Source of the DNA: Rickettsiales bacterium | GTDB taxonomy: Bacteria > Pseudomonadota > Alphaproteobacteria > Rickettsiales > UBA1997 | DNA length: 7,484 bases | Direction of reading: 5' to 3' | Assembly (NCBI GenBank): GCA_028040005.1 | Contig: JAOFKK010000048.1 | Coordinates: forward strand, 1 to 7,484 | In this document: positions 1-6,041 of the stretch, in pieces | How positions within the stretch are numbered: position 1 is the first letter of the stretch | Layout of the letters: each line of letters begins with the position of its first letter | Translations under genes and position numbers: made by a program | The notes under the pieces: model-generated | The model's database searches: none | The model's input: only the letters and a program-made list of their open reading frames with translations | Told to the model about the DNA's origin: nothing

Positions 1-590
1 GCACCACCACCACTTCTTCAACATCTCCAACTACAACATCTCCAACTACGACCTCTACAACTAGAAGCTTAACTACTAGTGGAACTAGCACAACTAAGAC
101 CGAGACTTTTACTTTAACTCCTGATGAAGATAGTACAACTACAATTTCTGTTTCTGCCAGTCACGCTACCAATAATGACGGAAGTACAACCTCATCTTTT
201 GCGGTTGCAGAAATGTCTGGTGACAAAAATTGTAATATTACTAAATGTGAAATTAGCACAACTCTTGATACTAGTCAAGAGGGTGATATCGTTCGTTTAT
301 GTATGACAAAGATAAGTGCGGGCATAGAAGTAGAATTGGCATTGCAACAAGCTTGTAATGAAACAATCGCCGCTTCTAATACTAATGAAATTGCCACCAT
401 CTCTACTACTTATGTTCCAGATCCACTTGATTCACCTGAAGGTGATAATACTGAATTTAATAAAACACTTGCAGGGTTGGGAATTGGATTGGCAGGGTCT
501 ATTGCTGTTATTGCCTGTTGCGCGGCAGTGGTAGCATTAAGAAGGAGACGAGCAGGTGATGTAGATGGTCCTGCAGCACAGTTGATTTAG
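1..590 (+). CDS. Thr/Ser-rich surface-type protein with C-terminal membrane anchor (5' partial)
   Basis: The reading frame is open from base 3 to a TAG stop at 588-590, and the start lies before the window. I do not recognise the family. The first 40 or so visible residues are almost all Thr, Ser and Pro, with three 15-bp tandem units (TSPTT-like) at 21-65, as in a stalk or mucin-like region. A more ordinary domain follows, with about four cysteines (NCNITKC, VRLCM, QQACN) that could form disulfides outside the cytoplasm. A hydrophobic Gly/Ala/Ile-rich segment of about 23 residues (around 480-540) then runs into RRRR, a classic stop-transfer with the C-terminus inside. The visible tail after RRRR is only about 12 residues and seems cut short by a frameshift (see 614-796). 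G+C is locally higher than in the minus-strand operon. An inner-membrane-anchored or host-directed surface protein is an inference from topology; no enzymatic role can be assigned. Confidence 0.75.
   Translation, partial: TTTTSSTSPTTTSPTTTSTTRSLTTSGTSTTKTETFTLTPDEDSTTTISVSASHATNNDGSTTSSFAVAEMSGDKNCNITKCEISTTLDTSQEGDIVRLCMTKISAGIEVELALQQACNETIAASNTNEIATISTTYVPDPLDSPEGDNTEFNKTLAGLGIGLAGSIAVIACCAAVVALRRRRAGDVDGPAAQLI
21..65 (+). repeat. 15-bp tandem repeat coding TSPTT units
   Basis: Three consecutive 15-bp units lie at 21-35, 36-50 and 51-65. The first two differ only at the last base and the third is degenerate. They encode TSPTT, TSPTT and TSTTR in the frame of the surface-type protein. The array may continue upstream of the window. 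In-frame repeats of this kind can change copy number without breaking the gene. Confidence 0.7.
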
Positions 591-613
591 AACCAGGAGG
601 AGTAGGGTCTCAG

Positions 614-796
614 TTGTCTAATGATTCATTAGGCTCAGTTGGTTCTGATGAAGGTGCTCATAAAGTACCACCGAGTGCCCCTTGTACCGTTCTAAAAACT
701 AAAGGGAAAGGAGGGGCAAAAGATCCGGCGTCATCACCTGCTCCACAAAAAGCATTAGAAGCATCATCGGACATGTCAGAAAATATTTCAATTTGA
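614..796 (+). CDS. Probable out-of-frame continuation of the preceding protein's cytoplasmic tail
   Basis: This frame is open from 560 (after a TGA at 557-559) to a TGA at 794-796, so it overlaps the end of the previous gene by about 30 bases. Its translation is hydrophilic and low-complexity (VDLEPGGVGSQLSND, then Ser/Pro/Ala/Lys-rich to SENISI), as expected for a disordered cytoplasmic tail behind RRRR. There is no ATG near its beginning; the first possible start is TTG at 614. The AGGAGG at 595-600 is a tempting ribosome-binding site, but it lies 13 bases from that TTG and is also just the Gly-Gly codons of the open frame. I favour one gene whose frame was shifted by loss of a single base (or a -1 slip) between 560 and 590. 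A separate 60-residue protein is the less likely reading. Confidence 0.45.
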   Translation: MSNDSLGSVGSDEGAHKVPPSAPCTVLKTKGKGGAKDPASSPAPQKALEASSDMSENISI

Positions 797-858
797 ACTG
801 CAGATAGTTAATAAAAGAAATGCTTCAGAAAGAGAAATGCTCCCCAAAATTCAGACCA

Positions 859-921
859 TTAATTTTTAATTTGGTAACGCATTTTTATTGTGTCTAATAT
901 GGGATCGTTAATTTTTAATTT
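859..921. repeat. 14-bp direct repeat TTAATTTTTAATTT
   Basis: Identical copies sit at 859-872 and 908-921, 49 bp apart, each followed within two bases by AACG. The second copy lies inside a small hairpin, CGTTAA at 906-911 pairing with TTAACG at 920-925. Given the A+T bias a chance origin is possible, but the shared flanking AACG suggests duplication. Confidence 0.5.
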
Positions 922-924
922 AAC

Positions 925-1005
925 GAAAATTTAGAATTTTCCAGAATTTTCTACGAATTTGGCTATTTAGGGCCATTCTAAAATTTCAGAAAATTCAAAA
1001 ATTTC
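925..1005. repeat. Long imperfect inverted repeat
   Basis: The outer arms 925-941 and 989-1005 pair at 15 of 17 positions (mismatches 929/1001 and 933/997), including a perfect 8-bp core GAATTTTC/GAAAATTC. Further in, AATTTT at 945-950 pairs with AAAATT at 980-985, and TGGC at 960-963 with GCCA at 972-975 around an 8-base loop. Neither end carries a strong T run, so it is not a textbook terminator. It could be an mRNA 3'-end stabiliser for either convergent transcript or the remnant of a small palindromic element. Confidence 0.55.
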
Positions 1006-1021
1006 TACACCGAATTTAAAG

Positions 1022-1040
1022 AAAAAAGTCTACGACTTTT
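1022..1040 (-). terminator. Probable intrinsic terminator of the rpsB-HIT operon
   Basis: Read on the minus strand, AAAAGTC, loop GTA, GACTTTT forms a 7-bp stem that runs into a total of six T residues. It lies 53 bases past the HIT gene stop, where the long minus-strand unit should end. The stem has only two G-C pairs, so it may be weak. On the plus strand the hairpin is followed by only a short T run, so any activity in that direction would be poor. Confidence 0.5.
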
Positions 1041-1093
1041 AAAGAGGTAATGGTCTAACAAATGGGTGCAGTTCTGACAAATGGGAGTATTTC

Positions 1094-1504
1094 TTAGTTC
1101 ATAAAAAATGAGATAATATCTTGAATATCTTTATCATTATATTCTTGTTTTTCGCTACTGATCCAAACTGGATTGGGGAAGGTTTTGTCATTTTTATAGC
1201 GAGCAATGATGTGGATATGAAGTTGTGGCACCACATTGCCCAAAGCTGCAATATTTAATTTGTCAGGATTGTAATTATTTTGAATAATCTTTGAAATATC
1301 ATTAATTTCTTTTAATAAAATTTGCTGATCCAAAAATTCTAAATCAGTAATTTCCTTCATGTTATTTCTCTTTGGTACCAATATAAACCAAGGATATAAT
1401 TTGTTATTCATTAAGAGTAATTTTGATAATTTAAGCTCTTTAATTAAAAAACAATCATTTTCTAACCTTTGATCTAAGGTAAAATTTGTTATATTATTAG
1501 ACAT
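1094..1504 (-). CDS. HIT-family nucleotide-binding hydrolase
   Basis: This 136-residue protein belongs to the histidine-triad superfamily, whose members hydrolyse or transfer nucleotidyl groups (dinucleoside polyphosphates, AMP conjugates). The diagnostic stretch is GNVVPQLHIHIIARY near residues 89-103, then FPNPVW near 109-114. The usual H-x-H-x-H reads Q94-x-H96-x-H98 here. A Gln first position with a VPQLH context is common in one bacterial HIT branch (family knowledge), and the central catalytic His (H96) is present. The N-terminal half carries the usual YPWFILVPKR strand. The length is normal for the family. ATG at 1504 overlaps the uppP stop by 8 bp, and AGGAA (complement of 1514-1518) lies 9 bases upstream as a ribosome-binding site, one of the few clear ones here. 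It is the last gene of the operon. The substrate cannot be told from sequence. Confidence 0.85.
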   Translation of the reverse strand: MSNNITNFTLDQRLENDCFLIKELKLSKLLLMNNKLYPWFILVPKRNNMKEITDLEFLDQQILLKEINDISKIIQNNYNPDKLNIAALGNVVPQLHIHIIARYKNDKTFPNPVWISSEKQEYNDKDIQDIISFFMN

Positions 1505-2297
1505 ATATATAAATTCCTAAAATTAATCCAATTATAATCCGGTAATAGGCAAAAATTTTAAAATCATTTTTGCTGATAAAATTAATGAACCATCTAATAA
1601 TAATTATAGAAGAGATAAAGGCAGAAATAAAACCAACAGAAATAATAAATAGATGATCAATATTTAATAAATCATAATTTTTATATAGATCATAGATAGT
1701 TGCGGCAAATATTGTAGGAATTGCTAAAAAGAATGACATCTCTGTTGCCACTTCTCGTCTCATTCCTAGAATTAGCCCGCCCATAATTGTTGCGCCAGAT
1801 CTTGATGTTCCTGGAATTATGGCCAAAGATTGCAATAACCCTAATAATATTGAATTTTTAATGTTTATTTCTTCAATTTTATTAAATTTTATGGTAATTT
1901 TAGCCTTCTCAATGATTAAAATAATAATTCCGCCAATAATTAGTGATATTGCAATTATTTTTAATGAAAAAAAGTGAGTTTTAATGATGGGGTACAGTAA
2001 AAAGCCAATAATAGCAGTAGGAATAAAGGCGCAGATTATATTTAATGTGAATTGCTGTGAATCTTTATTATTAGGTAAGGTATTTATAATTTTAATTATT
2101 TTATTACGATATAAAAAGACCACTGCTAATATGGCGCCTAATTGAATTGCTATTTCAAAAATATTATTTTCAATCTCGTTAAAATTAATTATTTTGGCGG
2201 CGATTATTAAGTGAGCAGTTGAGGATATTGGTAAAAACTCTGTTAAACCTTCAATAATACCTAATATTATTGCTTTAAAGATTATAGAAATATCCAT
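1497..2297 (-). CDS. uppP: Undecaprenyl-diphosphatase UppP (BacA family)
   Basis: This inner-membrane enzyme removes a phosphate from undecaprenyl diphosphate to give the C55 carrier lipid used for peptidoglycan and other envelope glycans; extra copies confer bacitracin resistance in other bacteria. Family marks are clear: EGLTEFLPISSTAH at about residues 16-29 (the Glu-x3-Glu motif and following Ser/His) and PGTSRSGAT at 162-170 with the essential Arg at 166, then EMSFFLAIP. At 266 residues it is full length, mostly hydrophobic with multiple membrane segments. The only sensible start is ATG at 2297, 13 bases past the encoded CCA end of the tRNA-Leu gene, with no visible ribosome-binding site in that space. 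Its partner UppS is encoded three genes upstream on the same strand (tRNA and cdsA between), so synthesis and activation of the lipid may be co-transcribed. Confidence 0.95.
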   Translation of the reverse strand: MDISIIFKAIILGIIEGLTEFLPISSTAHLIIAAKIINFNEIENNIFEIAIQLGAILAVVFLYRNKIIKIINTLPNNKDSQQFTLNIICAFIPTAIIGFLLYPIIKTHFFSLKIIAISLIIGGIIILIIEKAKITIKFNKIEEINIKNSILLGLLQSLAIIPGTSRSGATIMGGLILGMRREVATEMSFFLAIPTIFAATIYDLYKNYDLLNIDHLFIISVGFISAFISSIIIIRWFINFISKNDFKIFAYYRIIIGLILGIYIYV

Positions 2298-2310
2298 TAA
2301 AATTATGTTA

Positions 2311-2397
2311 TGGTACCCCTAGTCCGACTTGAACGGACACATTCGTAAGAATAGCAGATTTTGAATCTGCCGCGTCTACCAATTCCGCCATAGGGGC
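2311..2397 (-). tRNA. tRNA-Leu (anticodon CAA)
   Basis: The 87-nt cloverleaf reads on the minus strand from GCCCCTA (2397) to an encoded CCA (2313-2311). The acceptor stem is GCCCCTA/TAGGGGT, with a G1-U72 wobble, and the discriminator is A73. The anticodon arm is GCAGA-TTCAAAA-TCTGC, with anticodon CAA at 2363-2361, decoding UUG. The long variable arm pairs ATTC with GAAT, as expected for a class II tRNA (Leu). The T arm is GTCCG-TTCAAGT-CGGAC. It begins 4 bases after the cdsA stop and ends 13 bases before uppP, so it is probably cut out of the operon mRNA by RNase P and 3' processing. Confidence 0.97.
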
Positions 2398-2401
2398 AAA
2401 G

Positions 2402-3112
2402 TTAAAAATTACTTTGAAATAAAATATATATAATTAAAACAGCTGGTGCTGCAAACATTAATCCGTCAATGCGATCTAAAATACCTCCATGTCCAGGTAT
2501 TATATTGCCGCTATCTTTTACATTAAAGATTCTTTTAACCTTTGATTCAAAAAAGTCGCCAGCTTGGGCAATTAAAGCTAAAATAATGCTAGATATAGTA
2601 AAAAATATAATACTTCCTTCAAACATTAATGTTGAAAGAGATCCAATAATGGCTGCTGATAGCATTCCTCCAATTAATCCAGACCATGTTTTATTAGGGC
2701 TGATGGATGGTATTAATTTGGGCCCTCCAATATTTTTACCTATAAAATAAGCAAATATATCGGTTGACCAAACTACAAAAAATAACCATAAAATAATATC
2801 CTTATTAATAAATCTTAATTCTAAAATTGAAAAAAATGGTATTAAAAGATAAAAGAACCCAATCAAAAGCCATTTATTTTTATTTTCAGTATCTGATTGT
2901 ATTAACTTAACCCATTCAAAAGATGCTAATATTGCAATTGCTAAAAATAATAATAAAAATATCGATTTTGATAGGAAGATAGCATATAATATAATTGGCA
3001 CTAAAATAAGAGAGCTTGCAATTCTTTGCTCTAAATTTGATAGGGTTTTTAAAGAATCTAGATTTGAGAATTTTTGTAAGAAATTTTTAATTATTATTTT
3101 ACCTTTTTCCAT
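2402..3112 (-). CDS. cdsA: Phosphatidate cytidylyltransferase (CDP-diglyceride synthase)
   Basis: This integral membrane enzyme converts phosphatidic acid and CTP to CDP-diacylglycerol, the precursor of all major phospholipids. The family signature is present near the C-terminus, residues 190-216: SKVKR, then KDSGNIIPGHGGILDRID with the expected Lys, Asp and HGG-DR-D residues. DIFAYFIGKNIGGPK and SPNKTWSG (about 118-145) and GDFFESK also fit. The 236 residues are on the short side for the family, with hydrophobic helices throughout; the first 30 residues are charged and probably cytoplasmic. ATG at 3112 overlaps the uppS stop by 14 bp, so translation of the two is likely coupled. The stop is only 4 bases from the 5' end of the tRNA-Leu gene. 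Confidence 0.95.
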   Translation of the reverse strand: MEKGKIIIKNFLQKFSNLDSLKTLSNLEQRIASSLILVPIILYAIFLSKSIFLLLFLAIAILASFEWVKLIQSDTENKNKWLLIGFFYLLIPFFSILELRFINKDIILWLFFVVWSTDIFAYFIGKNIGGPKLIPSISPNKTWSGLIGGMLSAAIIGSLSTLMFEGSIIFFTISSIILALIAQAGDFFESKVKRIFNVKDSGNIIPGHGGILDRIDGLMFAAPAVLIIYILFQSNF

Positions 3113-3794
3113 AATTTCTTTTTCTTTGTTTAAAGTTTTCTATAGCATTTTTAAGATCTTCCCTCTTAAAATCGGGCCACAGAGTATCAGTAAAATATAA
3201 TTCCGAATAGGAAGATTGCCATAATAAAAAATTACTTAATCTATTGCAGCCTCCAGTTCTAATAATTAAATCAGGATCTGGAATTTGGGGATTATATAAG
3301 TTATGACTGATTAAATCCTCAGTGATATTTTCAATATTAATTTTATTATCCTTTATATCTTTAGCAATATTTTTTACTGCATTGGTAATTTCTTCTCTTG
3401 CGCCATAATTAAAAGCTACATTAAGAGTTATATTATTATTACTTTTAGTTTTTTCTTTAATTAATTCTATTTTTTCTTCAATTTTAGGGTTTAATTTTGA
3501 TAATTCCCCAGAGCTGATGATTTTAACACCATATTTAATTAAATCCTTAACATCATTTTCAAGATAATTTTGAAGTAATTTCATTAAATCCTCGACCTCT
3601 TCTTCAGGGCGAGACCAATTTTCAGTAGAAAAGGCATAAATCGTTATATATGGAATCTTAAATTCCAAAGCTGATTTTATTAATTCTTTAATAGATGATG
3701 CGCCAGCTTTATGTCCTAACTTAACTGGTAATATTCTTTTTTTGGCCCATCTGTGATTACCATCCATTATGATAGCAATATGTTTTGGTTGCAT
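3099..3794 (-). CDS. uppS: Undecaprenyl diphosphate synthase UppS
   Basis: This cytoplasmic cis-prenyltransferase extends farnesyl diphosphate with eight isopentenyl units to C55 undecaprenyl diphosphate. Recognisable parts are HIAIIMDGNHRWA (residues 5-17, catalytic Asp11, equivalent to E. coli D26), GHKAG (His28, equivalent to H43), YAFSTENWSRP (53-63), and IRTGG-x2-RLSNFLLWQSSYSELYF around 178-201 with Arg179, Arg185, Ser187 and the metal-binding Glu198 (equivalent to E213). A constant offset of 15 to E. coli numbering holds throughout. Two oddities are His14 where Gly is usual in DGNGRWA, and Cys183 where RTGGE normally has Glu (E198 in E. coli). Length, 231 residues, is normal. ATG at 3794 is preceded in frame by TAA, so the start is fixed. 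It lies 32 bp after frr and overlaps cdsA by 14 bp. Confidence 0.95.
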   Translation of the reverse strand: MQPKHIAIIMDGNHRWAKKRILPVKLGHKAGASSIKELIKSALEFKIPYITIYAFSTENWSRPEEEVEDLMKLLQNYLENDVKDLIKYGVKIISSGELSKLNPKIEEKIELIKEKTKSNNNITLNVAFNYGAREEITNAVKNIAKDIKDNKINIENITEDLISHNLYNPQIPDPDLIIRTGGCNRLSNFLLWQSSYSELYFTDTLWPDFKREDLKNAIENFKQRKRNYGKR

Positions 3795-3826
3795 TTATAA
3801 GAATTTTACTTTGATTGAAGAGAGGG

Positions 3827-4378
3827 TTATATTGTTGTTAGGTCCTTTTCTTTTTCTATGACAGCATTGTCAATTTTGGCAACATAATCATCGGTTATTT
3901 TTTGTAAAATTTCAGTAAATCCGTGGATATTATCTTTTGATCCAGATTCTTGATTTTCTTTTTTAAATTTATCGATGAAGTCTCTTCTAATATTGCGGAT
4001 TTGAACCTTTTTATTTTCACCATATTTTTTGGCTAATTTTGCCAAATCCAATCTTCTTTCTTCGCTTAATTTTGGAATTGAAATTCTAATTAATTGGCCA
4101 TCAGACATTGGGTTTAAACCTAAATCTGAATTCATGATAGATTTTTCAATTGGTTTTACCATTTCCTTATCCCAAACTTGTAGGGTGATGGTTGAGGCAT
4201 CAGGAGCTGAGATATTTGATAATTGATTAATGGGCATAAAGCTACCATAAGATTCTACTTTAACATTATCAAGTAATGCTGGATTTGCCCTACCTGTAAC
4301 AATGGTTGCCAACTCCTTATGTAAAAATTCTAAGGCCTCCTCCATTTTTAATTCTGATTGATCTAGTAATTCTTGCAT
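3827..4378 (-). CDS. frr: Ribosome recycling factor
   Basis: RRF works with EF-G to split the post-termination ribosome so that subunits, mRNA and tRNA can be reused. The 183 residues match the family's usual length of about 185. Diagnostic stretches are TGRANPALLDNVKVESYG (28-45), the domain II region PINQLSNISAPD (49-60) and the long helix with KVQIRNIRRDFIDKFK (124-139), where Arg131/Arg132 correspond to the conserved arginine contacting 23S rRNA. The C-terminal helix is charged, as usual. ATG at 4378 follows the pyrH stop by 7 bases, and no clear Shine-Dalgarno is visible in the A+T-rich spacer. Confidence 0.97.
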   Translation of the reverse strand: MQELLDQSELKMEEALEFLHKELATIVTGRANPALLDNVKVESYGSFMPINQLSNISAPDASTITLQVWDKEMVKPIEKSIMNSDLGLNPMSDGQLIRISIPKLSEERRLDLAKLAKKYGENKKVQIRNIRRDFIDKFKKENQESGSKDNIHGFTEILQKITDDYVAKIDNAVIEKEKDLTTI

Positions 4379-4385
4379 AATTTTA

Positions 4386-5102
4386 TTATTGAATTATGGT
4401 GTGATTTAATTTACCGCTTAATACTTTACTAAGGGCGCTTTTTCCTGCAATTGAAAAGACAATTATTGGCAATTTATTTTCTTTTGCTAAGGCGATAGCA
4501 GTTTGGTCCATTACCCTAAGGTCTTTTTTGATTACATCTTGGTAGCTTAATTGATTATATCTGGTTGCATCCTTATCTTTTTTTGGATCAGCAGAATAGA
4601 CGCCATCAACCTGAGTTCCTTTTAAAATAACATCGCAATTTGTTTCTACCGCCCTTAATATGGCTGCTGTGTCAGTGGTAAAAAATGGGTTACCAGTTCC
4701 CGCTGCAAATATTACAATTCTCTTTTTTTCAAGATGTCTTACGGCTTTTCTTTTGGCGTAAGTTTCGCAGATAGTGTTCATTGGAATGGCGGATTGCATT
4801 CTGGTAGGAATTTTGCTTTGCTCTAAAATATTTTGCAACGCCATGGCGTTAATAGAGGTTGCAAGCATGCCCATATAATCAGCGCTTGCCCGTTCCATTC
4901 CTTCTGCAGCAACTGAAATGCCTCTAAATATGTTACCCCCACCAACAACAATAGCGATTTCATGGCCTAAATTATAAGCCTCGATAATTTGATCACAAAT
5001 TACCTTGATTGACTTTCTGTCATGGCCAAATGGCTTGTCGCCCATCATGGCCTCCCCAGATACTTTAAATAATATTCTTTTATATTTGGGTTCGCTTGAC
5101 AT
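4386..5102 (-). CDS. pyrH: Uridylate (UMP) kinase
   Basis: This cytoplasmic enzyme phosphorylates UMP to UDP with ATP, the bacterial step leading to UTP and CTP. It belongs to the amino acid kinase fold. Visible motifs are LFKVSGEAMMG (11-21, Lys13 in the ATP-phosphate loop), GGGNIFRG (54-61), ADYMGMLAT (74-82, UMP contact), AAGTGNPFFTTDTAA (133-147, UMP binding and specificity) and DGVYSADP (166-173). The 238 residues are full length. Its ATG and the tsf stop share one base (TAATG, 5100-5104), a typical coupling junction. The tsf-pyrH-frr order is standard across many bacteria. CTP from this pathway is used by the CdsA encoded downstream. Confidence 0.97.
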   Translation of the reverse strand: MSSEPKYKRILFKVSGEAMMGDKPFGHDRKSIKVICDQIIEAYNLGHEIAIVVGGGNIFRGISVAAEGMERASADYMGMLATSINAMALQNILEQSKIPTRMQSAIPMNTICETYAKRKAVRHLEKKRIVIFAAGTGNPFFTTDTAAILRAVETNCDVILKGTQVDGVYSADPKKDKDATRYNQLSYQDVIKKDLRVMDQTAIALAKENKLPIIVFSIAGKSALSKVLSGKLNHTIIQ

Positions 5103-6022
5103 TATTTATTGATGATTTTATTTACTTCATCAGCAAAATCTTCTTCTTTCTTTTCAACACCTTCACCAAGTAAGAATAGCTTGAAATCTTTAATTTTAAC
5201 TTCAGAAGATAGGTCTTTCGAGTAGTTTTTTAATAAATCCTTAACCTTTATTTTATCATCCATTACAAAATTTTGTTCCAAAAGGACAATTTCTTCGTAA
5301 TATTTTCTGATTCTTCCTTGAATCATTTTTTCAATGATATTTTCTGGCTTGCCAGATGCTCTAGCTTGCTCTTTTAGGATTTCAGTCTCTCTTGCTAATT
5401 TTTCTTCGCTAATTGAAGAGATATCTAAAGCTTCAGGCTTGCTAGCGGCAATATGCATTGCAATTTGCTTTCCTAATTCTTCTAATTTATCACTATCTGC
5501 AGATTCAGACTCTAAGGCAACTAAAACACCTAATTTACCCATATTTCCTTTAACTTTATTATGAATATATTGGGTAATAACACCTTTAGTAACGGCAATA
5601 GAGGATATTCTTCTAAGATTGATATTCTCTCCAATTACTGCGATTTGGTTTTTAATTTCATCTTCAATAGAAATTTCAGATCCTGTATAATTTGCTGCTT
5701 TTAATGATGCTAAATCATCAAAATTAATAGCGATATTGGTGATATTTTCAACTAAATTTTGGAATTTATCATTTTTAGAAACAAAATCAGTCTCGGCATT
5801 AACTTCAATAATTGCCGCCTTATTATTATTAACAATTGTTGAAACTAATCCTTCTGAAGTTGTTCTTGAGCTTTTTTTGGCTGCTGAAGATAATCCTTTT
5901 TTTCGAAGATAATCAATTGCATCTTGTAAATTATCATTACATTCGGCAAGAGCTTTATTGCAATCTGCTATTCCAGATCCAGTTTGAGATCTTAATTCCT
6001 TTACTAATTTTAAATTTGCCAT
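5102..6022 (-). CDS. tsf: Elongation factor Ts
   Basis: EF-Ts exchanges GDP for GTP on EF-Tu. The N-terminal UBA-like domain is plain: VKELRSQTGSGIADCNKAL (7-25) then AIDYLRKKG (35-43). The EF-Tu-contacting core motif ETDFVSKNDKF lies at about 77-87 with the Asp-Phe pair at 79-80. The C-terminal part contains KPENIIEKMIQGRIRKYYEE and LLEQNFVMDD, the usual dimerisation-module sequence. At 306 residues it is close to typical. ATG at 6022 is 19 bases after the rpsB stop. The rpsB-tsf pair is almost universal in bacteria. Confidence 0.97.
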   Translation of the reverse strand: MANLKLVKELRSQTGSGIADCNKALAECNDNLQDAIDYLRKKGLSSAAKKSSRTTSEGLVSTIVNNNKAAIIEVNAETDFVSKNDKFQNLVENITNIAINFDDLASLKAANYTGSEISIEDEIKNQIAVIGENINLRRISSIAVTKGVITQYIHNKVKGNMGKLGVLVALESESADSDKLEELGKQIAMHIAASKPEALDISSISEEKLARETEILKEQARASGKPENIIEKMIQGRIRKYYEEIVLLEQNFVMDDKIKVKDLLKNYSKDLSSEVKIKDFKLFLLGEGVEKKEEDFADEVNKIINK

Positions 6023-6041
6023 TTATTCTTAATTTTAGTTA

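Larger units (their letters stand above)
797..1093. other. Non-coding A+T-rich gap between convergent units
   Basis: This stretch of about 300 bases has no credible gene on either strand. It separates the rightward surface-protein gene from the leftward rpsB-HIT operon, so it should carry the 3' ends of both transcripts. It holds short direct repeats (AGAAATGCT at 816-824 and 833-841; a 14-bp repeat at 859-872 and 908-921; ACAAATGGG at 1058-1066 and 1077-1085), a small hairpin CGTTAA/TTAACG at 906-925, a long imperfect inverted repeat (925-1005) and a probable leftward terminator (1022-1040). Confidence 0.7.

Noticed and set aside
124..306. A 60-residue open frame on the plus strand
   Set aside because: It lies in another frame inside the Thr/Ser-rich gene, which is open through the whole stretch with stronger protein-like composition; it is a shadow.
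595..616. AGGAGG plus TTG as the start of a separate gene
   Set aside because: The 13-base spacing is too long for good initiation, the start is the rare TTG, and the frame is already open upstream with tail-like residues.
906..925. CGTTAA/TTAACG hairpin as a terminator
   Set aside because: A six-pair A/T-rich stem with an 8-base loop and no T run on either side.
2469..2750. A 93-residue plus-strand open frame
   Set aside because: Antisense to the well-conserved cdsA; no independent family features.
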